Assembly (NCBI GenBank): GCA_910586805.1
Contig: CAJUJC010000108.1
Coordinates: 1 to 5,552 of the forward strand
Reading direction: 5' to 3'
Length of the DNA: 5,552 bases
Source: an uncultured Erysipelotrichales bacterium
GTDB taxonomy: Bacteria; Bacillota_I; Bacilli_A; Erysipelotrichales; Coprobacillaceae
Shown: positions 1 through 5,552 of the stretch, one piece after another
Layout of the letters: each line of letters starts with the position of its first letter
Numbering within the stretch: the stretch's first letter is position 1
Made by a program: the position numbers and the translations under genes
Notes under the pieces: generated by a model
Databases searched by the model: none
What the model was told of the DNA's origin: nothing
The model's input: only the letters and a program-made list of their open reading frames with translations

Positions 1-173
1 TAAGAGGTAAAGAAATAGGCAGAGAAGAAGGTAAAATATTAGGAAGAGTTGAAGGCAAAATGGAAGGTAAATTAGAAAATCTACAAATACTATATAATGA
101 TGGAATACTTACAAAAGAACAGTATGAAAAATATACAAATGATATTCAATCCTCAAAATCTATGACTTTGTAA
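1..173 (+). CDS. C-terminal fragment of a probable Rpn/PD-(D/E)XK nuclease-family protein (5' end outside window)
   Basis: The frame that starts at base 3 is open for 56 codons and stops at TAA 171-173. The gene enters from outside the window, so its start and any catalytic domain are not visible. The first 24 or so residues repeat Gly and charged residues every three to four positions (RGKEIGREEGKILGR, then VEGKMEGKLE). A short amphipathic end follows, including the segment YNDGILTKEQYEKY. From general knowledge, such G-[KR]-x-[EG] tails followed by a short helical segment are typical of the Rpn / PD-(D/E)XK nuclease 'putative transposase' proteins of Firmicutes and related bacteria. The assignment rests only on this tail, so another coiled or low-complexity protein is possible. 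No clear terminator follows the stop directly. The hairpin at 298-325 lies about 125 bases downstream and could serve both directions. Confidence 0.5.
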   Translation, partial: RGKEIGREEGKILGRVEGKMEGKLENLQILYNDGILTKEQYEKYTNDIQSSKSMTL

Positions 174-297
174 AAACGAAAAAGGTTATTTTTAGTAGTG
201 ATAAAGAAGAAATGTTTTAACTGTTGATATAAGAATGTGTATTTAAAATGATAATGGAATTGTATAAATTGAAATATTATCTTTTTATGAATAACAA

Positions 298-325
298 AAG
301 CATCTCCTAAATTAAGGGGATGCTT
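298..325 (-). terminator. Probable intrinsic terminator of the alpha-glucosidase gene
   Basis: Arms 298-307 and 316-325 pair around an 8-base loop. On the minus strand the stem is AAGCATC with GATGCTT, then one C/A mismatch, then CC with GG. It is followed by a T-rich run (TTTTGTTATT). It lies about 58 bases beyond the stop of the leftward alpha-glucosidase gene. Read on the plus strand, the mismatch becomes a G-U pair, giving 10 continuous pairs. However, only TT and then AAATATG follows, so factor-independent termination rightwards is less likely. It may still protect the RNA 3' end of the gene at 1-173. Confidence 0.6.
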
Positions 326-383
326 AAATATGAATTTATAAATGAATAGGTTAATACTATGCTTTTAATTGTATAAAGATAAC

Positions 384-2048
384 TTATAAAAGTAAAGTAA
401 TAGCCTGATATGCACCAAGAACAATTTTATTGTCCTCAAGGATAACATCTTCATTAGATAAAAGAACTTTAAAATCTTGTTGTATTGGATAAGTTGTTTT
501 TTTGTTTTGTATATTATGAATACAAAGGATTGTTTGTGAATCAGATTTTCTTATATATGCAATAACATGTTCTTCAGTATCAATAGGCATAAATTCACCA
601 TCTACAAAAGTATGATGATACAATGGGTTTTGTCTTAATGCAATTAATTGTTGATAAAATGAGAAAACAGAATCAGGATTATTGATTTGAGCTTCCACAT
701 TAATATCCTTGTAATGTTCATTAATGCCAAGCCATGGTTTAACATCACTAAATCCAGCAAATTTTTGATCATTCCAGCACATTGGACTACGTGTATTATC
801 ACGACTTCTTCTATTTATAAAAGCTAATGCCTCTTTTTCACTATATCCTTCATTTAAGGCACGTTGATATTGTGCATGTGTATTCAAATCGTCAAATTCA
901 TCAATAGACTGTCTTTCGTTATTCAAGAAACCAATTTCTTCGCCTTGATAAACGAAAGGTGTTGCTTGTAAAAACATAAATAATTGTCCTAAAAGTTTAG
1001 CTGTTTTTGGAGTACGTTCTTCTTTGTTACGAATTAAACGACTCATACTTCTAGGCATATCATGATTTTCTAAGAAACTTGCAGACCAACCTGTTTTGGC
1101 AATTTCTTTTTGGCTTGAAAATAGCTTTTCCTTATATTCTTTAAAAGTCCAGGGTTGAGGAGGAAACCAATCTTCATTCTTTGTAATATCAATATGTGAA
1201 TAATTGAAATCAAACATCATTGTAAAACATCCATTTTTACCAATAAATAAATCTAATTGATCATAAGGAACACCAACAGCTTCAGCTACTGTCATACAAT
1301 GATATTTATCAAAAGTTTCTTCTCTTAATTCTTTAAAGAAAACTTCAATACCTGGTATATTTCTTGAATAATCAAAGCAATTACATAATCCATCAATACC
1401 ATCAACAGGACCATCACACCATTCCTGATTTTTTTTAATAAAATTAATAGCATCAACCCTGAATCCTGCAATTCCTTTTTCTAACCACCAATTAATCATC
1501 TTATAAATATCTTTTCTCATTATTGGATTTTCCCAGTTTAAATCAGGTTGTTTTTTAGAGAAAGCATGGAAATAATACATATTCTCCTCATGAGGAACTT
1601 TTTCCCAAACTGAACCGCCAAATACAGATCTCCAGTTTGTAGGAGCCTGTCCATCTTTTCCTTCTTTAAATATATAATAATTTCTATAAGGACTATTTGG
1701 ATTTGAAATTGCATCTTTGAACCAAAGATGTTCATCTGATGTATGATTAATCACTAAATCCATAATTAATTTAATATCTCTTTTCTTTGCTTCTTTGATT
1801 AATTCATCAATATCATCTAAAGTTCCAAATTCTTCATTTATATCATAATAATCAGAAATATCATATCCATTATCATCCATAGGAGATTTATAAACAGGAC
1901 AAATCCAAATCATGGTAATACCCAATTCTTTTAAATAATCAAGTTTTTCTATAATACCTTGAATATCTCCTATACCATCATGATTACTATCTTTAAAACT
2001 TCTTGGATAAATTTGATAAACAACTTCATCTTTCCACCATTCATACAT
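384..2048 (-). CDS. GH13 alpha-glucosidase (oligo-1,6-/alpha-1,4-glucosidase type), cytoplasmic
   Basis: The product is 554 residues, the usual length for GH13 oligosaccharide hydrolases (MalL/TreC/DexB relatives). It removes glucose from the non-reducing end of short alpha-glucosides. There is no signal peptide, so it acts on imported sugars in the cytoplasm. All the family motifs are visible: the calcium-type loop DSNHDGIGD (20-28), region I DLVINH (97-102), QPDLNW (167-172), region II GFRVDA with nucleophile D199, region III with acid/base E256 (VAEAVG), and region IV ENHD with D330. A C-terminal beta domain follows at about 470-554. The residue after the nucleophile is Ala200. Isomaltases and oligo-1,6-glucosidases usually have Val there, so alpha-1,4 preference is possible and malL is not assigned. 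Trehalose-6-phosphate hydrolase is a less likely alternative. The frame is open to an ATG at 2117, but the ATG at 2048 is chosen: AAGGAG at 2058-2063 precedes it by 9 bases, and MYEWWKDEVVYQIYPRSF is the normal family N-terminus. The gene stands alone, divergent from the phosphatase gene. Confidence 0.93.
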   Translation of the reverse strand: MYEWWKDEVVYQIYPRSFKDSNHDGIGDIQGIIEKLDYLKELGITMIWICPVYKSPMDDNGYDISDYYDINEEFGTLDDIDELIKEAKKRDIKLIMDLVINHTSDEHLWFKDAISNPNSPYRNYYIFKEGKDGQAPTNWRSVFGGSVWEKVPHEENMYYFHAFSKKQPDLNWENPIMRKDIYKMINWWLEKGIAGFRVDAINFIKKNQEWCDGPVDGIDGLCNCFDYSRNIPGIEVFFKELREETFDKYHCMTVAEAVGVPYDQLDLFIGKNGCFTMMFDFNYSHIDITKNEDWFPPQPWTFKEYKEKLFSSQKEIAKTGWSASFLENHDMPRSMSRLIRNKEERTPKTAKLLGQLFMFLQATPFVYQGEEIGFLNNERQSIDEFDDLNTHAQYQRALNEGYSEKEALAFINRRSRDNTRSPMCWNDQKFAGFSDVKPWLGINEHYKDINVEAQINNPDSVFSFYQQLIALRQNPLYHHTFVDGEFMPIDTEEHVIAYIRKSDSQTILCIHNIQNKKTTYPIQQDFKVLLSNEDVILEDNKIVLGAYQAITLLL

Positions 2049-2115
2049 AAAATCACTCTCCTTTTTTTTATTATTACATACTTCAAAATGAAATGAAATG
2101 AAAAAAATATATTCC

Positions 2116-2121
2116 ATTATA
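2116..2121 (-). promoter_or_regulatory. Candidate -10 element for the alpha-glucosidase gene
   Basis: The minus strand has a perfect TATAAT here, about 67 bases before the ATG at 2048. This would give a leader of roughly 60 bases. The -35 position is weak: TATAAA at 17-base spacing (2139-2144) or TTATAA at 18. Because the region is very AT-rich, a chance match is possible. No catabolite-control (cre) palindrome was seen. A weak control may instead come from the TTTATA-A-TATAAA palindrome at 2139-2151 over the -35 position. Confidence 0.35.
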
Positions 2122-2165
2122 TTTTTTATTGCATAATCTTTATAATATAAAATAAAAAAATAAAC

Positions 2166-2194
2166 TTTTCATTTTTAATAAAGACACATATAAT
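2166..2194 (+). promoter_or_regulatory. Candidate sigma-A promoter of the PHP phosphatase gene
   Basis: TTTTCA (2166-2171, four of six matches to TTGACA) is followed after 17 bases by a perfect TATAAT (2189-2194). Transcription would start near 2200-2202. That is at the edge of the ribosome binding site (AGGAGG, 2202-2207) and leaves a leader of only about 15 bases. There is no room for a riboswitch or T-box. A second TATAAT at 2141-2146 has no convincing -35. Confidence 0.5.
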
Positions 2195-2215
2195 AATGAT
2201 AAGGAGGTGTTGTGT

Positions 2216-3007
2216 ATGTATGTTGATGGACATATGCATTTAGAAAATGGACCACTAACAAAGGAATATGTTTTACAATTTGTAGAGGAAGCGAAAAAGA
2301 AAGGGTTAGATGAAATTCAAATCTTAGATCATACACATCGTTTTATAGAATTTGAGCCTATTTATGAAGAATTAAAACAATATGAAGTACAAAAAGTATG
2401 GTTAGAAAATAAAAAGATGAAATTCAAAGATCATTTGAGTACATTTGTTGAATTAATGAAAGATATTCAACAAATGGATTTGCCTGTCAAAGTGAAATAT
2501 GGATTAGAAGTTTGTTATGTTCCTCATCATGAAAAGTATATTAAAGACGTTTTATCAAAATATCCATTTGATTTTGTAGTAGGGGCTATTCATTCTATTG
2601 ATGGTATTTTATATGATATGTCTTTTTCAAAAGAATTATTGTGGGATCGATATGATGTGAATGATATTTACCAAAGATATTATGAGTTAGTTTTTCAATT
2701 AGTTAAATCAGGTTTGTTTACACAATTAGCACACCCAGATACAATTAAGTTGTTTCAAATATATCCTACATATGATTTAAAACCAACATATGATCAACTC
2801 GCACAATTATTGAATCAGTATCATATGAAAGCAGAGAATAATGTAGGTTGTTATTATAGATATAATCATCCCGATTTAGGATTATCAGAGGAATTGTTAG
2901 AAATTTTTAAAGAAAATAATGTGCCTTTAATTTTTACATCTGATGCACATAAACCTAGTGATGTAGGGACTTGTATAAAAGAAGCCTATAAACGAATGAA
3001 TCAGTAA
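2216..3007 (+). CDS. PHP-domain phosphatase, histidinol-phosphatase (HisJ/HisK) family
   Basis: The product is 263 residues, the usual size for PHP-type histidinol-phosphate phosphatases. These are metal-dependent cytoplasmic enzymes that release phosphate from L-histidinol phosphate. The full set of PHP metal ligands can be read: HMH (H6, H8), LDHTH (D38, H39), YGLE (E98), GAIHS (H126), LAHPD (H173) and TSDAH (D243, H245). The fold therefore looks complete and active. Substrate is less certain: no other his gene is nearby, and the next genes downstream make phosphoserine, so another phosphate monoester is possible. The ATG at 2216 is chosen because AAGGAGG (2201-2207) precedes it by 8 bases. 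The upstream GTG at 2207 lies inside that site. The gene has its own promoter and a terminator that overlaps its last codons, so it is probably transcribed separately from serCA. Confidence 0.85.
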   Translation: MYVDGHMHLENGPLTKEYVLQFVEEAKKKGLDEIQILDHTHRFIEFEPIYEELKQYEVQKVWLENKKMKFKDHLSTFVELMKDIQQMDLPVKVKYGLEVCYVPHHEKYIKDVLSKYPFDFVVGAIHSIDGILYDMSFSKELLWDRYDVNDIYQRYYELVFQLVKSGLFTQLAHPDTIKLFQIYPTYDLKPTYDQLAQLLNQYHMKAENNVGCYYRYNHPDLGLSEELLEIFKENNVPLIFTSDAHKPSDVGTCIKEAYKRMNQ

Positions 3008-3023
3008 GTTGATTCATTTTTTT
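2995..3023 (+). terminator. Intrinsic terminator overlapping the 3' end of the phosphatase gene
   Basis: AATGAATCA (2995-3003) pairs perfectly with TGATTCATT (3010-3018) over 9 bp. The 6-base loop contains the TAA stop codon (3005-3007). Seven T's run from 3017 to 3023. The left arm codes for the last residues (Met-Asn-Gln), so the hairpin is partly coding sequence. Confidence 0.8.
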
Positions 3024-3043
3024 GTATATGTGATAAAAGTAAG

Positions 3044-3119
3044 GCTTATTTTTTGTGTATGAGAATATAATAATAAGAGGCAATTAGAAAAAATTGTATA
3101 CAATGATAAAAAAATAAGC
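3044..3119. repeat. Long inverted repeat upstream of serC, enclosing a palindrome
   Basis: GCTTATTTTTT (3044-3054) and AAAAAATAAGC (3109-3119) are perfect 11-bp inverted copies separated by 54 bases. Inside lie a small hairpin, CAATT (3081-3085) with AATTG (3092-3096), and the 12-bp palindrome at 3093-3104. No open frame or promoter was found here. It may be a two-arm regulatory site, an RNA structure made by readthrough from the phosphatase gene, or chance pairing in AT-rich DNA. Confidence 0.4.
3093..3104. promoter_or_regulatory. 12-bp perfect palindrome, GntR-type operator candidate
   Basis: ATTGTATACAAT is a perfect palindrome. Its core, TTGTATACAA, matches the centre of the known Bacillus subtilis GntR operator and the T-N-GT-NN-AC-N-A pattern of GntR/FadR-type sites. 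It lies 45 bases upstream of the serC -35. No regulator gene is in the window, so the partner is unknown. Confidence 0.35.
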
Positions 3120-3148
3120 ATAAAATTTGTATTTATTTATAATATTGT

Positions 3149-3177
3149 TAGACAAATTTGTTTTTTTCTAATATAAT
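3149..3177 (+). promoter_or_regulatory. Sigma-A promoter of the serC-serA operon
   Basis: TAGACA (3149-3154, five of six matches to TTGACA), a 17-base spacer, and a perfect TATAAT (3172-3177). Transcription is expected near 3184, leaving a leader of about 27 bases before the serC ATG. This is too short for a T-box or riboswitch, so control should act at initiation. An imperfect inverted repeat, TTAGACAAA (3148-3156) with TTTTTCTAA (3163-3171), spans the -35 and spacer. The palindrome ACAAATTTGT (3152-3161) overlaps it. Either could be a repressor site. Confidence 0.75.
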
Positions 3178-3210
3178 ATGTTTAATATTTTAAAAAAGGA
3201 GGATGTCAAA

Positions 3211-4296
3211 ATGACACAAAAAAGAGTTTTTAATTTCTCGGCAGGTCCTTCAACATTACCTGTTCCAGTATTAGAAAAAGTGGCAAGCCAAATGTTGAAT
3301 TATAAAGATAGTGGTATGAGCGTTATGGAAATGAGTCATCGATCATCGTCCTATCTAGAAATATTTAATGAAACAAAAGATTTATTAAAAAAGGTTATGA
3401 ATATACCTGATAACTATAAAATTTTATTTATACAAGGTGGAGCAACTCAACAATTTTCTACAATTCCACTTAATTTAATGAAAAATGGAAAAGCTGATTA
3501 TATTGTGACAGGAGCATTTTCTAAAAAGAGTGCGCAAGAAGCAGCAAAATTTGGGGATGTTCATATTGCATATAATGGGAGTGATAACAATTTTAAACAT
3601 ATTCCTACTCAAGATGAATTAGATATCAGAGAAGGAACATCTTATGTTCATATTTGTGCTAATAATACGATCTTTGGAACGGAATGGAAATATGTACCTG
3701 ATACAAAAGGAGCACCTATTGTTGCAGATATGTCATCTAATATTTTATCTAAGCCAATTAATGTGGCTGATTATGGAATGATTTATGCAGGAGCTCAAAA
3801 GAATATGGGGATTGCAGGATGTGGCATTGTTATTGTAAGAGAAGATTTAATTAATGAACATAAAGATAACATTCCAGTATTAATGGAATATAACACAATT
3901 GCTGAAAATGATTCTATGTATAACACACCACCAACTTTTTCTATTTATGTTTTAGGATTGGTTTTGAAATGGATTGATGAAATGGGTGGATTGGAAGTTA
4001 TGCAAAAGAAAAATGAGGAAAAAGCAAAACTTCTTTATGATTATTTAGATACAACTGATTTTTATAAAACTCATAGTGATAAGGATAATCGTTCTTTAAT
4101 GAATGTTACATTTACTTGTCCAAATAAAGATTTGGATGCTCAATTTGTAAAAGAATCAGTTATTGCAGGTATGACAAATTTAAAAGGACATCGTTCAGTT
4201 GGAGGAATTAGAGCATCTATCTATAATGCAATGCCTTTAGAAGGTGTTCAAACTTTAGTTGATTTTATGAAAAAATTTGAAGCTGAAAATAAATAG
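3211..4296 (+). CDS. serC: Phosphoserine aminotransferase
   Basis: This PLP enzyme converts 3-phosphohydroxypyruvate and glutamate to O-phosphoserine and 2-oxoglutarate, the second step of serine biosynthesis. The same family also serves pyridoxine synthesis in some bacteria. The product is 361 residues, matching the usual length of about 360. It opens with the family signature FNFSAGPSTLP (7-17), then has SHRSS (42-46), the phosphate-binding GGAT (76-79), D173 in ADMSSN facing the PLP ring nitrogen, the Schiff-base lysine K197 in AGAQKNMG, NTPPTFSIY (238-246), and the substrate-binding GHRSVGGIRASIYNAMP (326-342). Nothing is missing. An upstream in-frame ATG at 3178 is rejected because it directly abuts the -10 element and lies upstream of the expected transcription start. 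The ATG at 3211 has AGGAGG (3197-3202) 8 bases before it. The gene is first in an operon with serA, 9 bases downstream. Confidence 0.96.
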   Translation: MTQKRVFNFSAGPSTLPVPVLEKVASQMLNYKDSGMSVMEMSHRSSSYLEIFNETKDLLKKVMNIPDNYKILFIQGGATQQFSTIPLNLMKNGKADYIVTGAFSKKSAQEAAKFGDVHIAYNGSDNNFKHIPTQDELDIREGTSYVHICANNTIFGTEWKYVPDTKGAPIVADMSSNILSKPINVADYGMIYAGAQKNMGIAGCGIVIVREDLINEHKDNIPVLMEYNTIAENDSMYNTPPTFSIYVLGLVLKWIDEMGGLEVMQKKNEEKAKLLYDYLDTTDFYKTHSDKDNRSLMNVTFTCPNKDLDAQFVKESVIAGMTNLKGHRSVGGIRASIYNAMPLEGVQTLVDFMKKFEAENK

Positions 4297-4300
4297 GAGG
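4295..4300 (+). promoter_or_regulatory. serA ribosome binding site overlapping the serC stop
   Basis: AGGAGG begins inside the serC TAG stop (4294-4296) and sits 5 bases before the serA ATG at 4306. Ribosomes ending on serC would be placed at the serA start, which suggests coupled translation of the two enzymes. Confidence 0.8.
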
Positions 4301-4305
4301 CTATT

Positions 4306-5454
4306 ATGTATAAGATAAAGTTATTAAATAAAATATCAGACGTTGGCTTAAAACGTTTTGATGATCAATATGACATTGTAGAAGAAGCTAATGATGAAGA
4401 TGGGGTTTTAGTTCGTTCAGCATCTATGCATGATTATGAGATGAATCCAAATTTAAAAGCAATTGCAAGAGCAGGAGCAGGTGTTAATAATATTCCCATA
4501 GAAAAATGTAGTGAACAGGGAATCGTTGTGTTTAATACACCTGGGGCAAATGCAAATGCTGTTAAAGAATTGGTATTATGTGGCTTACTTTTATCATCAC
4601 GTAAAGTTTTAGAAGGTATTGATTGGGTAAAAACTTTAAAAGGTGATGAGAATGTAGGAAAACTTGTTGAAAAAGGAAAGAGTCAATTTGTAGGTCCTGA
4701 ACTCGATGGAAAGAAATTAGGTATTATTGGGTTGGGAGCTATTGGTGTAAGTGTAGCCAATGCTGCTATTAAACTTGGTATGGAAGTTTATGGATATGAT
4801 CCTTATATGTCAGTTAGTGCTGCATGGGGAATGAGTAAATGGGTAAAACAAGCTCCAAATATGGATACAATTTTTGCAAATTGTGATTACATTACAATCC
4901 ATGCTCCTAGTACAAAAGAAACAAAAGGGATGATTAATAAAGAAACAATCATGACTATGAAAGATGGTGTGAGAATTTTAAATTTTGCACGTGCTGATTT
5001 GGCTGATTCATCTGCTGTTTTAGAAGCTGTTAAAAATGGAAAAATAGCAAAGTATGTGACTGATTTTGCGACTCCAGATATTGTAGATGTAGAAAATGTT
5101 ATTGTTATGCCTCATTTAGGTGCATCTACACCTGAATCAGAAGATAATTGTGCAAAAATGGCAGTAAAGGAAATGAAAAATTATTTGGAAAATGGAAATA
5201 TTGTTAATTCTGTTAACTTTCCAAGCATTAATGAACCTCGTACAACAAAACATCGTGTATGTTTAATTCATAAAAATGTTCCAAATATGTTAGCGCAATT
5301 TGCGACATTGTTTGCAAAACAACAAATCAATATTGAAAATATGGTCAACAAGGCTAAAGGTGATTTTGCATATACAATTATTGATACAAATGATAGTGTT
5401 GGTATTCATGAATTTGAAGAATTAGAAAATGTTATAAGAGTAAGAATGATTTAA
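4306..5454 (+). CDS. serA: D-3-phosphoglycerate dehydrogenase, short ACT-domain type
   Basis: The enzyme oxidises 3-phosphoglycerate to 3-phosphohydroxypyruvate with NAD, the first step of serine synthesis. Its product is the substrate of the upstream gene's enzyme. The product is 382 residues, the short form without the intervening ASB domain of the long SerA types. A catalytic N-terminal part is followed by the Rossmann domain, with GLGAIG (142-147) and D165 at the end of the next strand, which favours NAD over NADP. The motif NTPGANANAVKE (77-88) is typical. Active-site R229 (NFAR) and H270 (PHLGAST) are present. Where relatives usually read ARGEL and DFPTEE, this protein reads ARADL and DFATPD, so the usual catalytic Glu position appears to be Pro257 with Asp258 beside it. 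Residues from about 316 to 382 form an ACT domain with HKNVPNML, likely the serine feedback site. A nonstandard 2-hydroxyacid dehydrogenase is possible, but the serC partner and overall similarity favour SerA. Confidence 0.92.
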   Translation: MYKIKLLNKISDVGLKRFDDQYDIVEEANDEDGVLVRSASMHDYEMNPNLKAIARAGAGVNNIPIEKCSEQGIVVFNTPGANANAVKELVLCGLLLSSRKVLEGIDWVKTLKGDENVGKLVEKGKSQFVGPELDGKKLGIIGLGAIGVSVANAAIKLGMEVYGYDPYMSVSAAWGMSKWVKQAPNMDTIFANCDYITIHAPSTKETKGMINKETIMTMKDGVRILNFARADLADSSAVLEAVKNGKIAKYVTDFATPDIVDVENVIVMPHLGASTPESEDNCAKMAVKEMKNYLENGNIVNSVNFPSINEPRTTKHRVCLIHKNVPNMLAQFATLFAKQQINIENMVNKAKGDFAYTIIDTNDSVGIHEFEELENVIRVRMI

Positions 5455-5458
5455 TAAA

Positions 5459-5502
5459 GGTATTAACGAAATATCAAAAAGTATTTCGTTAATACTCTTT
5501 TT
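5459..5502 (+). terminator. Intrinsic terminator of the serC-serA operon
   Basis: GTATTAACGAAATA (5460-5473) pairs perfectly over 14 bp with 5482-5495 around the 8-base loop TCAAAAAG. The tract CTCTTTTTATTT follows. It begins 5 bases after the serA stop. The opposite strand has only a weak T run (CCTTTATT), so leftward termination is possible but poorer. The remaining bases 5503-5552 show no gene I can support. Confidence 0.92.
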
Positions 5503-5552
5503 ATTTATTAAGAATTTGGATGCGTCAGGTAAAAATACTTAAAACAGGTAAT

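Noticed and set aside
174..297. Promoter-like TTGATA at 224-229 in the spacer after the first gene
   Set aside because: No -10 hexamer lies at acceptable spacing and no gene follows on the plus strand.
1538..1735. A 65-residue open frame overlapping the alpha-glucosidase gene
   Set aside because: It lies wholly within the well-supported GH13 coding region, shows no recognisable protein features, and is a shadow frame.
2049..2117. N-terminal extension of the alpha-glucosidase from the ATG at 2117
   Set aside because: It has no ribosome binding site, encodes AT-driven residues over the repeat tract, and overlaps the candidate -10 element. The ATG at 2048 has a well-placed AAGGAG and gives the normal family N-terminus.
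2207..2215. GTG start for the phosphatase at 2207
   Set aside because: The codon overlaps the AGGAGG ribosome binding site. The ATG at 2216 is correctly spaced and begins the conserved DGHMH motif region.
3178..3210. ATG at 3178 as serC start
   Set aside because: It immediately follows the -10 TATAAT, so it would lie before the transcription start. It has no ribosome binding site.
3008..3210. Serine T-box or riboswitch upstream of serC
   Set aside because: No T-box consensus was seen, and the promoter at 3149-3177 leaves a leader of only about 27 bases.
5508..5552. Minus-strand open stretch ending at TAA 5508-5510, and the direct repeat CAGGTAA (5526-5532, 5545-5551)
   Set aside because: Only 14 codons are visible, with no recognisable motif. 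A 7-base repeat is within chance, so neither supports a gene or an attachment site.

Overview
The window is AT-rich bacterial DNA with the standard code (Trp is TGG), strong AGGAGG-type ribosome binding sites and dense intrinsic terminators. Together these indicate a low-GC Bacillota (Firmicutes). The serine-biosynthesis proteins resemble those I know from anaerobic gut members such as Erysipelotrichia and Clostridia. That placement is from recalled family features, not from a search.

Layout, left to right. Bases 1-173 hold the C-terminal end of a protein that begins outside the window, with a glycine/charge-repeat tail like that of Rpn/PD-(D/E)XK nuclease-family proteins. Bases 174-297 show no gene. 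A hairpin at 298-325 best fits a terminator for the leftward gene that follows. Bases 384-2048 (minus strand) encode an intracellular GH13 alpha-glucosidase. An AT-rich divergent promoter region (2049-2215) separates it from a PHP-family phosphatase (2216-3007, plus strand) annotated as histidinol-phosphatase-like. That gene ends inside its own terminator hairpin. A 203-base intergenic region follows, with several inverted repeats and a good sigma-A-type promoter. It drives the serC-serA operon (3211-5454), which is closed by a strong 14-bp terminator hairpin.

Function. SerA oxidises 3-phosphoglycerate to 3-phosphohydroxypyruvate and SerC transaminates this to phosphoserine, which are the first two steps of serine biosynthesis. 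No serB is present in the window. The PHP phosphatase just upstream, in the same direction, is a plausible but unproven candidate for the third step. The alpha-glucosidase is a separate, probably monocistronic sugar-catabolism gene.

The window is largely ordinary metabolic DNA. I found no convincing new system. The points most worth checking are the departures around the SerA active site, the GntR-like palindrome in the serC upstream region, and the phosphatase next to serCA. The ORF-extended starts of three genes (at 2117, 2207 and 3178) are rejected in favour of internal ATGs with proper ribosome binding sites.
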